From contig NTMA01000004.1 in NCBI GenBank assembly GCA_002917075.1, forward strand, positions 1 to 64,000: a stretch of DNA of 64,000 nucleotides, in the 5' to 3' direction. Positions 34,019 through 43,287 of this stretch are shown in pieces. Each line of letters begins with the position of its first letter. Position 1 is the first letter of the stretch. This stretch comes from Hawksworthiomyces lignivorus (Eukaryota > Ascomycota > Sordariomycetes > Ophiostomatales > Ophiostomataceae). Position numbers and translations under genes: made by a program. Under the pieces are notes generated by a model that was not told where the DNA came from, did not search any database, and was given only the letters and a program-made list of their open reading frames with translations.

Positions 34019-34476
34019 TGTAACGGGCTAAAGGCTCGAGAGTAGGCTTGGCCAAGGCCGAAGCCAGTTGGACTGGTATGTACGCAAGACAGCTTCACCG
34101 TAGGAAGCAGAAAGAGGCACATCGTTAGACAGGGAGACAGGTTCACAGGGTAGGTTCTAAAGGTTTTCTTCCTCCTTCTATAAGCCTATGTTTGTTCCTG
34201 TCATTATCTCGTAGCGTCACAGGCCAGAACCCGGTGGTGGGTAAGAACGAGCCCGGAGCCAGAGGTGACCAGGCACGACGGGTAGAGCCTGTACGGTTAC
34301 GAACTCGCAGAGGCTGGCGAGAGAGAGGCGGTCTCTTTCTCATTTCATTCCTCTCCTTCCTCCCTATGCATGTTTAGCTCATTGTTGAATAGACTTTGAC
34401 CTTATAGTGTATGGCTTTGTATTACACTGTTTCCCTTTATGTGTCTCTGTGTGATCTCTCCGCCTGGATCATTACA
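34019..34476. mobile_element. Putative solo LTR (Ty3-like ends)
   Basis: A 458-bp segment beginning TGTAACGGGCTAAAGG and ending GGATCATTACA. The TG..CA ends with TGTAA/TTACA short inverted repeats and the GGATCATTACA terminus are typical of fungal Ty3/gypsy-type LTRs. The 5-bp flanks (ggcta and gaccg) do not match, so there is no target-site duplication. No internal retroelement coding or second LTR is seen in the window. Boundaries are tentative. Confidence 0.5.
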
Positions 34477-35143
34477 GACCGGCGAAACTCTAGAATCCTC
34501 TCTCAGAAATGTACCTAATAAAAGACCCCACTAGGCCTTTATTTCGTAGGTCAGAGCCTCCACTTGCCCTCTTCAGCCAAGGATACCTATTAGTTAAGTG
34601 CTGAAATTCTCCCTTCGTCGCCGGGTATCCATAATGTTGATTTAGTAAGCCTACGTTTAGTTTTCTGTTTTCTACTAGTTTTCTTGGCTGTGGAAATCGA
34701 AGTCATTCACTACCTCAGGTATTATAAAGCTCTGTTTGGTAAGATGGTACTCGTATTATATACCCGTTTTTGCATATGTACTTAGCGAGGGTGCTTTAGG
34801 GGGGCTAGTTTTCGTCGCTGGCGGCGTGAAAAACTGGTCCCTTTGGCAGCGACTCACGGACCTGTGGTAAGAGCTCAAGATCAGAACTCAAATTACCCAC
34901 TTTTCCTCGGCTGCCCATAGGTGGAGAAAGGCAACGACAAAAGAAAAGCAGATGCGAGTGGGAGAGCAATGCAGCTTTGATGAAAACAGTCAACTTCACC
35001 ACGGCGAGATCACCGGCTTCAACGAACAGCAAGAGAAGAGCCAAGAGTGCATTTAGAATACTGAGCTCAGGGCGTGCTATTCGTACGCGGTGTACAATTG
35101 TTGAATCTCATTTTGCGCGCAGGAGCGCATAGCCAACAAAAAG
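34477..35143. other. Intergenic between putative LTR and LSM5
   Basis: No gene seen. It could include eroded element sequence, but I recognise no retroelement motif; the last part is the LSM5 leader. Confidence 0.4.
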
Positions 35144-35763
35144 ATGGCTTCCCAACTACTTCCTCTCGGTAGGTTCATGGACAAGCATAGGAGTGGCAGC
35201 GTGAGGTCGAAGCACGCCCGGCTAATTCATCTTAGAACTCATCGACAAGTGTGTTGGCTCGCGGATATGGGTGATCATGAAGGGCGAGCGAGGTACGTTC
35301 TCCGCTGTGGGCAGAAGGCAGCTTTTAAAGACGGCACGTGAGATTACTACTTCAGTCTGTTTCCGGCGACTGACCTTCGTCTAGAATTCAGCGGCACTCT
35401 CGTCGGCTTTGACGACTACGTCAGTATGTGACATCTTCTTAGAATGCTGTTTTTTTTCTTTGGGTGTTGCGAGAATACCGGCTAACGCTCCCTACCTGCA
35501 GACATGGTCCTGGAGGACGTGACGGAGTTGTAAGGGCCAAGTCGATTTCGCAGTCTTGCGGCTTCATTTCCTTGACTAACCTAGACTTTTTTGCATGTAG
35601 CGACTACTCTGGCGGCCAGAGCAAGCTGCCGAAGATTCTATTGAACGGTAACAACATATGCATGGTACGTATACGACAAGGCTCTTCTAGAAAGCGGGAA
35701 AAGAACTTCCAAGTACTAACGCATGGTCTGCAGTTGATACCTGGCGGTGAAGGCCCGATATGA
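35144..35763 (+). CDS. LSM5: U6 snRNA-associated Sm-like protein LSm5
   Basis: Ring subunit of the Lsm1-7 complex (cytoplasmic mRNA decay) and the Lsm2-8 complex (U6 snRNP). Only 80 residues spread over six exons: 35144..35168, 35236..35292, 35385..35423, 35502..35529, 35601..35664 and 35734..35763. Introns are 67, 92, 78, 71 and 69 nt, all GT..AG; the last has a perfect TACTAAC branch site. Spliced product: MASQLLPLELIDKCVGSRIW, then VIMKGEREFSGTLVGFDDYV, NMVLEDVTEFDYSGG and KLPKILLNGNNICMLIPGGE. This covers the Sm1 (FSGTLVGFDDYVNMVLEDV) and Sm2 (ILLNGNNICMLIPGG) motifs. Length is normal for the family. No single reading frame reveals the gene, so it is easily missed. Confidence 0.97.
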
Positions 35764-36237
35764 CGGGTCCAAGATATGATAACAACACAGTAGAGGTGAC
35801 GACCAAACACGAAGAAATGGATGAATGGTGGCCCTCACATCTTCGCTAGATTTCTAAGCTGGCAGCAATTCTGTACTAAGATTATTGCTTCCATGCAAAA
35901 AGAAAGCACGATGTCATTCGGCAGCTTTAATGATGAAGTACAAAAAAGTAAAACTGGATAGGGATAGACCTAAGTGATATGGAGACCAGCTATGCTTTTA
36001 CCTTCTTTTTTTTTTTGTCCAATTCACGTAGTTGTACTTTCTCGCCTTTATTTGTGACAAAGATGTCCCTTCACGACGCCAACAAGTGTGAATTTTTCCT
36101 CATGTAACAGGCTCTCCTATTTTCCTGTCCATTAACCCCGGACGCCAAAAAATTGCCGAATCAGATGCAAAACCCAACAGAACAAAAAGCGGAAACGGGT
36201 AGGAACCCAAAAGCAGCAGTCAGCTGAGCTCCACCTC
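35764..36237. other. Intergenic, convergent LSM5/RPB11 3' flanks
   Basis: Nothing recognisable; a T-run lies at 36006-36017. Confidence 0.55.
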
Positions 36238-37685
36238 TCAAAAGCCCCCGTTTGCTCCGCCTTGCTGCTGCTCGCCTGCTGTGGCCATGCGCCGCAGCTC
36301 GTACTCGCGCGTAAACTCCCGGCTCAGATGGCCCAGAGATGCGACAAGCTGCTTGCAGACTTCCAGGACGGCCTCCTTGGGTGTGATGGACCCGTCGGTC
36401 TGGACGCGGAGCAGGACCTCTGCCACATTAGGGTGGGCAACTGCAACGGGACAGGTCAGCAAATAAGGCTCTCTCCAACTGTGCCACGGAGCATGAAAGA
36501 ACATGCGCGTGTCTTGGAAGTAAGAACATACCCTTGTAGCCAGCCATCAGGACCTTGGGGTGCATCTTCAGATGCTCGGCCAGGAGGTTGCCGAGCGTGT
36601 GGTCTTCTTTCTTCATCAAAAAGTCAGACGTGTTTGCCATGCCTGTAGTGCGAAGTTAGACGACAGCACCAAAAATTGAGCTTTTCTGAGAGATTCCGGA
36701 GGCGCCTACCAGCAAATGGCGTCTCTGAGATCTTCTTCTCGCCATCGGCAAGGATGAAAAGCTCGAACCTAATCACAGAGCGCATGGTTAGCAATCGTCT
36801 CTCAATGTTTAACAGCCCACACGGAAATCAAAAATAGAGATGACCTGTGTGGAACGTTAAAGTGTTGGGGTCTGCCCATGATTTTCCTTTTTCTGCCCTC
36901 CCTATTGGCACTTCTTTGATTTCTGCTTCTCCAGCTTTTGCCTCTTGGAAAGATTTTCAGCAAGCAAAAGTTGGTGGGAACAAGATGTAGAGCGTGCTGA
37001 GCAAGCTTCGGAAAAGATTGAGAGGTGGCTATGTGGATAGGAGAGTATACGGCACCAGACACTCGCCATGGTGAAGAAATTCACGCAGACCGAAGCAGCG
37101 AGAGCGACTTGAAATGGCGGACGGAAAGAGACAAAAAAAGAGAGGGCAGCATATAAGGAAGGAACGAGTCCGTTTAGCGTCTGCCGAGCTCTTTCTTCAA
37201 ACTTCTTGGCTCATCGTTCACCATCCACCGTTCCTTCTGCCTTTGTCACGAAATATCCCAGTGAGACAGGAACAGCGCAATGCACTCAGATGACATAAGA
37301 AGTCATGTACATGAATTCAACCCCGAGTTCGAGTCAGGCTGCTTGATCAAGACAGATGGCCGAGTCCCGTCCACTTAACTTCCCTGGTATTGCGGTGAGG
37401 TTGAGGAAGCCACCCTCACATTTTTGCGGCCCCCCTTCCTTCCGGGAGACATATTTTCCTAGGCGGTACTCTGGCGGCCACGCGGCGCCGGCACTGCTAT
37501 CCGGTCGAGAGTAGCACGGCACACAAGCCTCCACCAGGATGGCCGACACTTCTTGTTTCACGCGAGGCCGGCAACACATGACAAAGAAAACAATAACATT
37601 CCGCGCAATAGTATAAACACGCTGAAGGGCTAGCATAAAAGAGAAGAGCAGCATTGCGAATCACTTACCGATCTGGCGCGTTCAT
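36238..37685 (-). CDS. RPB11: RNA polymerase II subunit Rpb11
   Basis: Small alpha-like subunit that pairs with Rpb3 in the RNA polymerase II assembly core. 129 residues. Model: join(36238..36440, 36532..36642, 36710..36768, 37669..37685). The first exon has just 17 nt, encoding MNAPD and part of Arg; after a 900-nt intron (GTAAGT at 37668, TTAG at 36769) the product continues RFELFILADGEKKISETPFA, then GMANTSDFLMKKEDHTLGN, AGYKVAHPNVAEVLLRVQTD and GSITPKEAVLEVCKQL, with FTREYELRRM near the C-terminus. KEDHTLGN and the HP..... V.TDG..TP block are the family hallmarks. The other introns are 91 and 67 nt. The first exon is short, but MNAPDRFELF fits the usual fungal start exactly. The long first intron is unusual here. 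Confidence 0.94.
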
Positions 37686-38729
37686 CGCGTCGGCTGAGTC
37701 TGGTGGCCGCGGGTCGTGGTTCAGGAATGGGAAACGCTAGGGAAAGCAGCGGTCTCCAAGGACACCACGCTCAGATGGGTGTGCTCGTCTTCTAATACAA
37801 GTCGCTATCCAAAAAATCTGCTGTCTGCGAATGGCAGCTTCAATCTTTTGTGTTTGGCTGCAAAAGAAGCAAATGCGAGGATCTCATATTCGGAAAGGCG
37901 GCAAGCTCACGTCTCGAGAAAAATGATATGTCTGCTGTCCCGCTGCATGCTCCACTTTTTTGCCTCGCCCCTCTACACGGCGGCGGCTAACTTTTAATGA
38001 GCTAGGACTACAAGAGTACAGAGTACGAGTACTACATAGTATAAGCAAAGCTAATTTCTACAAGGATTCTTGCTCAACCATGCAAGAAAGTGTTAGACAG
38101 CCATTATATAAGGCATACACAAATTAAAGAAAATCAGCGATACAGTTATGAGAAAGTCTTTCTCTTCTTTCAATAATATTCATCTTTTTATAAGTAAGTA
38201 TGTTTATATAGTGCTACTAAATCAAAATGAGATCATAATACATTAATTAAGATGCTAACTAAACGAACTTGGGAGTAAATGCTTTCCGGAGCAGCTACAA
38301 GTGAAATCTCTTTATGAAATTTACAGTACAACTACTTTAAGGTGCAAAAAAGCACAAGGGCAGGTTTGTTTGAATATAAATACAATTAGGTTCTGAAAAG
38401 GTAACAATGAATAAAGAGAATAATTAGGAACATTGTACTCGAGGCAGAGAGCGCTGCTCTGCTTGTCCGCTGGACCTCGGCCTAGTCTTGCGCCGCACTT
38501 TCAAAGGAAAGCCTAATGGCAAGTCATCTTGAGACGCTAAGGTTCGCCGCTGGATGACGACATAAGAACGTGATCGACTACGAGATGTAGTACAGTCTTC
38601 CCCAAACTTGGAATAGGACACCGATTCTCGAAGGTGCTGGAACATCCATTTAAGCCGAATCAGAAGTATAAATTTGGCGTAGCCCCTTGGACCCGTACGA
38701 GGGCAAAGGGAATTGAAATAAAATTATAA
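37686..38729. other. Intergenic, AT-rich
   Basis: RPB11 5' flank and 3' flank of the HET-NACHT-ankyrin gene. 38040-38420 is strongly AT-rich. A 73-codon frame at 38424..38645 (-) lies in the 3' flank and does not resemble ankyrin. Confidence 0.5.
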
Positions 38730-41700
38730 TTAATGCTTTCTACCTTTATCGAGCAGCAGCTTCACCACCTGCTCATGGCCTCGAGCTGAAGCCGCCTGGA
38801 GCGCATTGTCATAGTATCCGCCTTGTGCATTGACGTCGGCGCCCTTATCGAGCAGCAATTTCACTATCTGCTCATGGCCTTGAGCTGAAGTCGCCTGGAG
38901 CGCATTGCCATAGTATCCGCCTTGTGCATTGACGTCGGCGCCCTTATCGAGCAGCAATTTCACTATCTGCTCATGGCCTTGAGCTGAAGCCGCCTGGAGC
39001 GCATTGCCATAGTATCCGCCTTGTGCATTGACGTCGGCGCCCTTATCGAGCAGCAATTTCACTATCTGCTCATGGCCTCGAGCTGAAGCCGCCTGGAGCG
39101 CATTGCCATAGTGTCCGCCTTGTGCATTGACGTCGGCGCCCTTATCGAGCAGCAGCTTCACTATCTGCTCATAGCCTCCAGCTGAAGCCGCCTGGAGCGC
39201 ATTGCCATAGAGTCCGCCTTGTGCATTGACGTCGGCGCCCTTATCGAGCAGCAGCTTCACTATCTGCTCATAGCCTCGAACTGAAGCCGCCTGGAGCGCA
39301 TTGCCATAGAGTTCGCCTTGTGCATTGACGTCGGCGCCCTTATCGAGCAGCAGCTTCACCACCTGCACGTGGCCTCCTAGCGATGCCCATGATAACATTG
39401 TTTCGCCGCTTCTTAACGTCGAGCCGACATCTACTCTGTACACAGACAGGAACCGACAAATAAGTTCAGGGGTGCTATGCTTCACTAAGAAGGAAGAGAT
39501 TTCCTTATTAGAAAGAGGAAATTCGCAGCCGTGGCTATGCATCTGCCTGTCGGTTTTAGTAAGTGCCTCAAACGCCCGGTGATTGTTTTTGGCGATAGCA
39601 GCAAATATCGGGTTACCATATCGCCCACTTCGACCGCCTTGGTATGGTAATTTTCCCACGACCAGATTGATGAGGTCAGTGCAATCTCGTTCAGCAAGGA
39701 TATACAGGAGGTCTTCGGGTAGGCGGCGAACCTCGTATCTTTCAACGATGTTGTTCAGCTGTACCCAGTTGCTGACGTCGAGTTCTTTGACGAAACTTTC
39801 TTGATCAATTCCTTCGGCATGTGAGATGTCTGCATGCACAAATATGTTGCAGATCGCGTATTCGAGAAACGGAAATCTGAGCATTACATTCGCTCGGAGT
39901 GCTGCTGCTTCAGAAGAGGGTGCCAGAGGGAGGTCTTCAGGAACGTCTACGTAGCTGCTTATTCCCGATCTTATGTATCTGAAGCAGCACTCCTTCAGAC
40001 GGTTATGGCTCAAACCGGAGGCGTTATCCCCAAGGTCTGCCCAGATTTGGGAGAGTCCATGCCCCTTCAGTAGAAAGTCCCTCACAGATTCATGAATGAA
40101 TTGTACTGTATGATTTTTGTTCTTTGTGATTTCAGCCAGGCCCTTCGAGGAACTGAGGATGAACAAGCTCATAGCCTCTGTGGAGATTTCGTCAGGGTCC
40201 CACGTCCGAAGCGGCTCCTCAGGCTCTAAGCCTGACAACATCGCAAAATAGAGTTCTTCGGGCCTTAGTGGTCGATTCGAGTAGAGAATCCACTGAATAC
40301 AAAGTTTCATTTCATCCATGTTTTGACGATCCCGCGTCAAAATCTGACGAAATAGCTCGTTGAGATCGTCTGGGATATCCTGAAGCTTCTTCCGAAGAGC
40401 ATGGACGTGGCCGTGGTCGATGGCTTTATTGAGAATTTTCACAACCAGAACTACCCATAAAAAAACCCCCGAGGCTCTATCACGTATCTCTTCTCTAATT
40501 TGAGTAATGTGCTTGCTTCGTCCAGCACGAAGCTCACTGGAAAGGTACTTCTCGATGTCCTGGAAATGGCCGTGTTGATCTTCGAGTGTTATTTGTACGG
40601 ATCGTTGGATCGTAATGTGTGGGTAGTGTCGACTTGAAAAGAGAACGCGAAATGTCTTCCCGTTTGATACTGCATTGTCTCCAAGTCCTTCGAAAAGAGC
40701 TATCATGTCGCGTACTTCGTCTTCATCGCATTCATCGAGAGCATCGATGATAACCGTGATGTTATGTTGATCCAGTCTGTGCATAACTTGGACTAGCAAT
40801 TGCTTGAGCATTTCGGGGTTTTCCTTGACCTTTTCATCAAAGTTCCAGTGGATTGAGCTTAGGAAACTAGACAGATGATCATCGGGGAATGTAGCCAGTA
40901 ACTGAACAAGCAATGATCTGTACAGTCCTACGGTACTCTTCTCGAGATGAGTGCCCCTAGCATTGAAAAAAAACGAGAGACGTGTGGCATCCCGTAATGA
41001 TTTCTTGATCTCCATAAAAGCAAACTTTGTCAACGTTGATTTGCCACATCCAGGCTTCCCTTTGATCCAGAAGAATCCATGATGCTCGGGAAGTTTGTCT
41101 GGATTTAGCCAATCCAAATATGGCGTGCTTTCAAGCAGCCATCTGCAGGATTTTGAATGGCCTGGCTTGATGTTCACAAACCGATCATCAATCTGGTCAA
41201 ACCGTAGAAACTCAAGCACGTCTTTCTTCGTATATCGCGTGGGGCTATGGTTGAAGTCAGGATTGTGCAAATCAATCCTGATGCGCTTTGAGGCTGTATC
41301 TGCATCCTCGTCTCTCCTCCGCTTTGAGGCGGGCTCTTTGTCCTCGGCTTCAAACTTCTCGATCTCGTTCCGGAGCCGTTTGAACGCATTATCTCTCCCT
41401 TCGCCATATATAAGTGGCATAGAAACGCCAAAGATGCCTATCATTGAATAGGCCCCATCTTCTTCGATCTTGGTCTCGCGACCTCTGATCCATGAGAACC
41501 GCTCAGCAGTGCTAAACTGTGATAAAGGAGCTCCTTGAAGTGCTGAATCAGCAATGCCGGTTATCTCGCGGATTTGGTGGTTGAGAGATATTTTGTCGCC
41601 AAGTCGCTCGCGTTCGCGAGAGAAGAATTCGACCGAGCGTGGTGCAAGGAGCTCTTGGAGCGTCCAACCACGCTTGAACCACCTACTATTCCGAAAAGAA

Positions 41701-42095
41701 GATTCACGCGATGGCCGGATCAATTCCTCGCCGGTATCGAATTCGGGAGGTGGAACATCCGAGAGATAGGCGTAGCACCGAGTCGCGTTGCGATACCAAC
41801 GAAACATGGAGACGATGGCCGTCGAGTATTCTGTGAAGTCTACCTTGTTGATGCAGCAGGTGTCCACCCAAAAATATTCCAAGCCATCTTTTCTGGCTTG
41901 TTCTCCACAGAACCGGATCTTCTCATAGCCAATCTTGGCTTCAGCAGTGCCATTTTTGAGGTCTTCGAAGGTGACTTCGTCAATATCTTTCCCCCACGTA
42001 TGCGAAAGTATGGCATATGGCGGGATCATATCGTCACCAACCAAGTTTCGAGTGAGACTGATTTCGCCAGCATCGCTCCATCGCAGAAGACGCAT
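38730..42095 (-). CDS. HET-NACHT-ankyrin NLR-like protein
   Basis: Single-exon gene for an 1121-residue protein that combines an N-terminal HET death-effector domain, a NACHT NTPase and ankyrin repeats, the architecture of fungal incompatibility NLRs such as HET-E-like proteins with ANK in place of WD repeats. Start at 42095 (MRLLRWSDAGE) is the family-typical opening; the Met at 42188 adds 31 unlikely residues. HET blocks: PPYAILSHTWGKDIDEVTFEDL, here core SHTW..DEVTF, VDTCCINK and WFKRGWTLQELLAP. A basic RKR-rich linker (KEPASKRRRDED) may act as a nuclear signal. NACHT: Walker A GKPGCGKST (about 345), Walker B VIIDALDECDED and FSSRHYPH. Ankyrin repeats run from about residue 890 to the end. 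The last repeat is cut short (DKG then RKH and stop), so the array ends mid-unit. Confidence 0.95.
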   Translation of the reverse strand: MRLLRWSDAGEISLTRNLVGDDMIPPYAILSHTWGKDIDEVTFEDLKNGTAEAKIGYEKIRFCGEQARKDGLEYFWVDTCCINKVDFTEYSTAIVSMFRWYRNATRCYAYLSDVPPPEFDTGEELIRPSRESSFRNSRWFKRGWTLQELLAPRSVEFFSRERERLGDKISLNHQIREITGIADSALQGAPLSQFSTAERFSWIRGRETKIEEDGAYSMIGIFGVSMPLIYGEGRDNAFKRLRNEIEKFEAEDKEPASKRRRDEDADTASKRIRIDLHNPDFNHSPTRYTKKDVLEFLRFDQIDDRFVNIKPGHSKSCRWLLESTPYLDWLNPDKLPEHHGFFWIKGKPGCGKSTLTKFAFMEIKKSLRDATRLSFFFNARGTHLEKSTVGLYRSLLVQLLATFPDDHLSSFLSSIHWNFDEKVKENPEMLKQLLVQVMHRLDQHNITVIIDALDECDEDEVRDMIALFEGLGDNAVSNGKTFRVLFSSRHYPHITIQRSVQITLEDQHGHFQDIEKYLSSELRAGRSKHITQIREEIRDRASGVFLWVVLVVKILNKAIDHGHVHALRKKLQDIPDDLNELFRQILTRDRQNMDEMKLCIQWILYSNRPLRPEELYFAMLSGLEPEEPLRTWDPDEISTEAMSLFILSSSKGLAEITKNKNHTVQFIHESVRDFLLKGHGLSQIWADLGDNASGLSHNRLKECCFRYIRSGISSYVDVPEDLPLAPSSEAAALRANVMLRFPFLEYAICNIFVHADISHAEGIDQESFVKELDVSNWVQLNNIVERYEVRRLPEDLLYILAERDCTDLINLVVGKLPYQGGRSGRYGNPIFAAIAKNNHRAFEALTKTDRQMHSHGCEFPLSNKEISSFLVKHSTPELICRFLSVYRVDVGSTLRSGETMLSWASLGGHVQVVKLLLDKGADVNAQGELYGNALQAASVRGYEQIVKLLLDKGADVNAQGGLYGNALQAASAGGYEQIVKLLLDKGADVNAQGGHYGNALQAASARGHEQIVKLLLDKGADVNAQGGYYGNALQAASAQGHEQIVKLLLDKGADVNAQGGYYGNALQATSAQGHEQIVKLLLDKGADVNAQGGYYDNALQAASARGHEQVVKLLLDKGRKH
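38746..39339 (-). repeat. Six tandem 99-bp ankyrin units
   Basis: ttatcgagcag recurs every 99 bp at 38746, 38845, 38944, 39043, 39142, 39241 and 39340, giving six complete units. Each encodes GADVNAQG..Y.NALQA.S.. G.EQIVKLLLDK. Differences are confined to a few codons: L/H/Y before the Tyr, V/A and R/G/Q before the Gly, and Y/H after it. Confidence 0.95.
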
Positions 42096-43287
42096 TGTTT
42101 CGCGTGGAGTTGGATGAGAGAAAGTAGTGAGACTAGGGTTTGGCTGGGGCTCAAATGCGCCAATTTCGGAGAGGCAGAAGCACGGCAACTCGCTCGTCAG
42201 TTGAGACCATCCCCAACTATTGAGGTCAAAGAGGGAACAAGAACGTCAAGAACTTGAACCATAGCGAATTATTGTATCTAGAAGCTAGACAGTTAAAAAG
42301 GAGCAAGCTTCGTCAGAGTCGCGTTGTGCTGAAAGCAGAGCCCCAAAGTGTGGCGCAATAGGGCTATTTCAGGCACGCAGCATGAGGTCGCATCGACCAC
42401 CTCGATCATAATTCGATGGAACAGCAGGCTGGCAAGGCGGCCGCCCCGCTTCGTCTACACACGCACCTACAGAGCAAAGAACAGCCGCTGTATTCTCTTC
42501 CAAGACTTCACTCATAATTACTCGTACATGTCCTTTATGATAAAATCACGTGACAACGATAACAGCATTGCGATTTGCCATTTTCGTCGTTACTGACGAG
42601 CAATGTCGGTGTACTCGTATCCTGCAAAGCTATTCACACGAATCTGTCGAGTATTGAGAGGCAAAAGTAGTATTGGACGTTCAGCAAGGCAGCGTCTGCC
42701 CAGACGGACACTGTCAGAGGGAGGCGTTAATCTTTGTGCAGTATCCACACTCCGAGGTATCACGAAGTGTTAGCATTACATGGGTATGTTTATGTGCCTA
42801 TCAGTTTTAGTGAAGAGCTCATATGGGAATACTTTATATATAAAGAGGAAGGACATTTTGCACATAAATATGCCAATGTTGAGTCTTCGAACAATGAAGA
42901 TGATATCGACGCTTATCTAGTGATTAAGACAAAAGGAAACGCACTCTCTGTCTATAGAATAACCAGCCTTATCTGACGATACTACAAAGCTGTGTCTCGG
43001 GTGCGAGAACCGGACGGCTGCTTCTTCCTCTGCTCACACCCTCTACCCTCTCTTCCTCCTCTTCCATATGCTTCACGATGATAACCGAAATGAAATTCGC
43101 CACAAAGATGCCAGAAAAAAAGAAAAGAAGAAAAAAGAAAATCAGCGCAGGCGGTGAAAACGCTACAGAAACGCGTATTGGCGTCGGTGTAGTTAATTTC
43201 AAACAAAGCCAGCAGTAGGCAGCCGAAGACCGCGACAGAATCCGCCGGCGGCCACTTTGCCTCTTGGCGAGGAGTCTGGTTCTCCAC
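42096..43287. other. Intergenic, no gene seen
   Basis: 5' flank of the HET-NACHT gene and 3' flank of the transporter gene. An 80-codon plus frame at 42734..42976 has no recognisable features. Confidence 0.5.

Noticed and set aside
37320..37345. TTCGAGTC tRNA-like string on the plus strand
   Set aside because: No cloverleaf could be built around it; it lies inside the RPB11 intron.
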